From: Oscillospiraceae bacterium
GTDB taxonomy: Bacteria; Bacillota; Clostridia; Oscillospirales; Ruminococcaceae
Length of the DNA: 13,304 nt
Reading direction: 5' to 3'
Assembly: GCA_017472375.1 (NCBI GenBank)
Contig: JAFUQL010000077.1
Location: 1 to 13,304 of the forward strand
The notes beneath the pieces were generated by a model, which saw nothing but the letters and a program-made list of their open reading frames with translations, made no database searches and was not told the origin of the DNA. Positions 12,562 to 13,304 of this stretch are shown piece after piece. Each line of letters starts with the position of its first letter. Positions within the stretch are counted from its first letter, which is position 1. Both the position numbers and the translations under genes were made by a program.

Positions 12562-13304
12562 TCATGCCTCGGCAAAGCCGCAGGGGATGAGCTTGCCCTC
12601 CCGCACAAGGCCCGCAAAGGGGCTGGTGCGGCCCAGGTCTGCGCAGCGCAGCAGGTTTTGGCTGTAGGTTCCGGGCTTCTGCAGGGCAAGGCCGGCAGCG
12701 GCAGGCAGGCGGACGGCAGCGGCATCAAAGGCGCTGTAGCTGCCGTCCTCAAAGCGGCTGCACAGCACGGTGAACAGGGCCAGGTTGGGGCCCAGGCGCT
12801 CCAGCACCGCATTCAGGGCAGCCACATGGTCGCTGCTCAGCCGGTCGGCCAGCTCGCTGCCGCCGTACAGCACCAGGCCCAGCGGGGGCAGGGCCAGCTT
12901 CTCGCCGGTGGCATCAAAGTGGGCGCGGTGGTCGGTGATGCGCCGGCCGATGCGCTCCAGCAAAGCCTCCACCTCGCCGGGCAGGTCCTCTCCCCGCACC
13001 ACGCGGCAGCCCTCCAGCTCGCCGAAATCGCCGATGCCGTCCAGCACCAGGACCTCCTCACAGCAGGCGCGGCGCAGCAAAGCGGCCATGCCGCGGCACT
13101 GGGCAGCCCCCTCCGTAAAGCCGCAGGGCAGCAGAGCGGTCTCCTTTTCCACAAAGTTCCAGTACACAGGCTCGCCCTCCCTGGTCAGGGCCACGGGCAC
13201 CCGGTCCCGCTCACAGGGGAACTGTGCAAGATCGTCGGCGCTCAGATGCGCAGGCATCCGGAATACCTTTCGTCCGCCGCCCCAGCGGGCGGTCTGTGCC
13301 TGCA
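12562..13304 (-). CDS. essC: EssC-like FtsK/SpoIIIE ATPase, C-terminal end (5' truncated by window)
   Basis: The open frame continues through the right edge without a stop (16 codons beyond ATG 13257: ...ARWGGGRKVFRM...), so the start is outside; 246 residues are visible. They read as the third, degenerate ATPase domain of type VII EssC/EccC. RVPVALTREGEPVYWNF is the usual 'hPhGhd' strand pair before the P-loop. The Walker A position is GFTEGAAQ (no GKS/T). The Walker B position is LGLVLYGG (no DD/DE). LPAAAGLALQKPGTYSQNLLR resembles the late 'PGRGhh' segment. Loss of both Walker motifs in the last domain is common in EssC, where this domain binds substrate rather than ATP. The first two domains and the FHA part cannot be seen. 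Alternative: a fragment of another FtsK-family ATPase. Confidence 0.65.
   Translation of the reverse strand, partial: QAQTARWGGGRKVFRMPAHLSADDLAQFPCERDRVPVALTREGEPVYWNFVEKETALLPCGFTEGAAQCRGMAALLRRACCEEVLVLDGIGDFGELEGCRVVRGEDLPGEVEALLERIGRRITDHRAHFDATGEKLALPPLGLVLYGGSELADRLSSDHVAALNAVLERLGPNLALFTVLCSRFEDGSYSAFDAAAVRLPAAAGLALQKPGTYSQNLLRCADLGRTSPFAGLVREGKLIPCGFAEA

Overview
The window looks like chromosome of a GC-rich, low-oxygen gut Firmicute. The order Oscillospirales (a Faecalibacterium/Gemmiger-like genome) is the best guess. The reasons are strong GGAGG ribosome sites, G/C-ending codons, TTGACA/TATAAT-type promoters, and gene families typical of that group. This placement is inference from composition and gene content, not from a marker gene.

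Left edge (1-486): the last ~120 bases of a phage holin-like gene and an overlapping 49-codon NRDD-like mini-gene end at a strong terminator. Next come a perfect 11-bp tandem repeat and a minus-strand tRNA-Thr(TGT) with its own promoter and terminator. The tRNA 3' end points at the phage genes, as expected for a prophage integrated at a tRNA gene.

Housekeeping interlude (487-2745): a minus-strand cyclase/formamidase-family hydrolase is divergent from a plus-strand pair. That pair is a 313-aa protein whose first half resembles sigma-70 region 2, and a 62-aa protein carrying an anti-sigma-type Hx3Cx2C zinc motif.

Type VII secretion (ESX/Ess)-like region (2830-13304): a plus-strand two-module AAA+ ATPase of the CbxX/EccA type converges on a long series of minus-strand genes. 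Read 5' to 3' on the minus strand these are: the C-terminal end of an EssC-like FtsK/SpoIIIE ATPase (cut by the window edge); an EsaB/YukD ubiquitin-like protein; two small ESAT-6-like helical proteins without a WXG motif; a lipoprotein; a DUF2974-type alpha/beta hydrolase with a long helical, repeat-bearing C-terminus; and a 64-aa helical protein, followed by a terminator. A second minus-strand operon with its own promoter then encodes a membrane pseudokinase resembling EssB/YukC, a one-pass membrane protein, and a membrane-anchored transglutaminase-like protein on a Pro/Thr stalk.

Reading as a whole: EssC, EsaB, the ESAT-6-like pair and the EssB-like pseudokinase would form or feed a divergent type VII secretion machine. 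The AAA+ protein would act as a cytosolic accessory ATPase. The hydrolase with the small helical protein and lipoprotein is the best candidate for a secreted cargo module. The EssC fragment, EsaB and AAA+ calls are fairly firm. EssB-like status, cargo status and sigma/anti-sigma pairing are inferences from domain layout and position.
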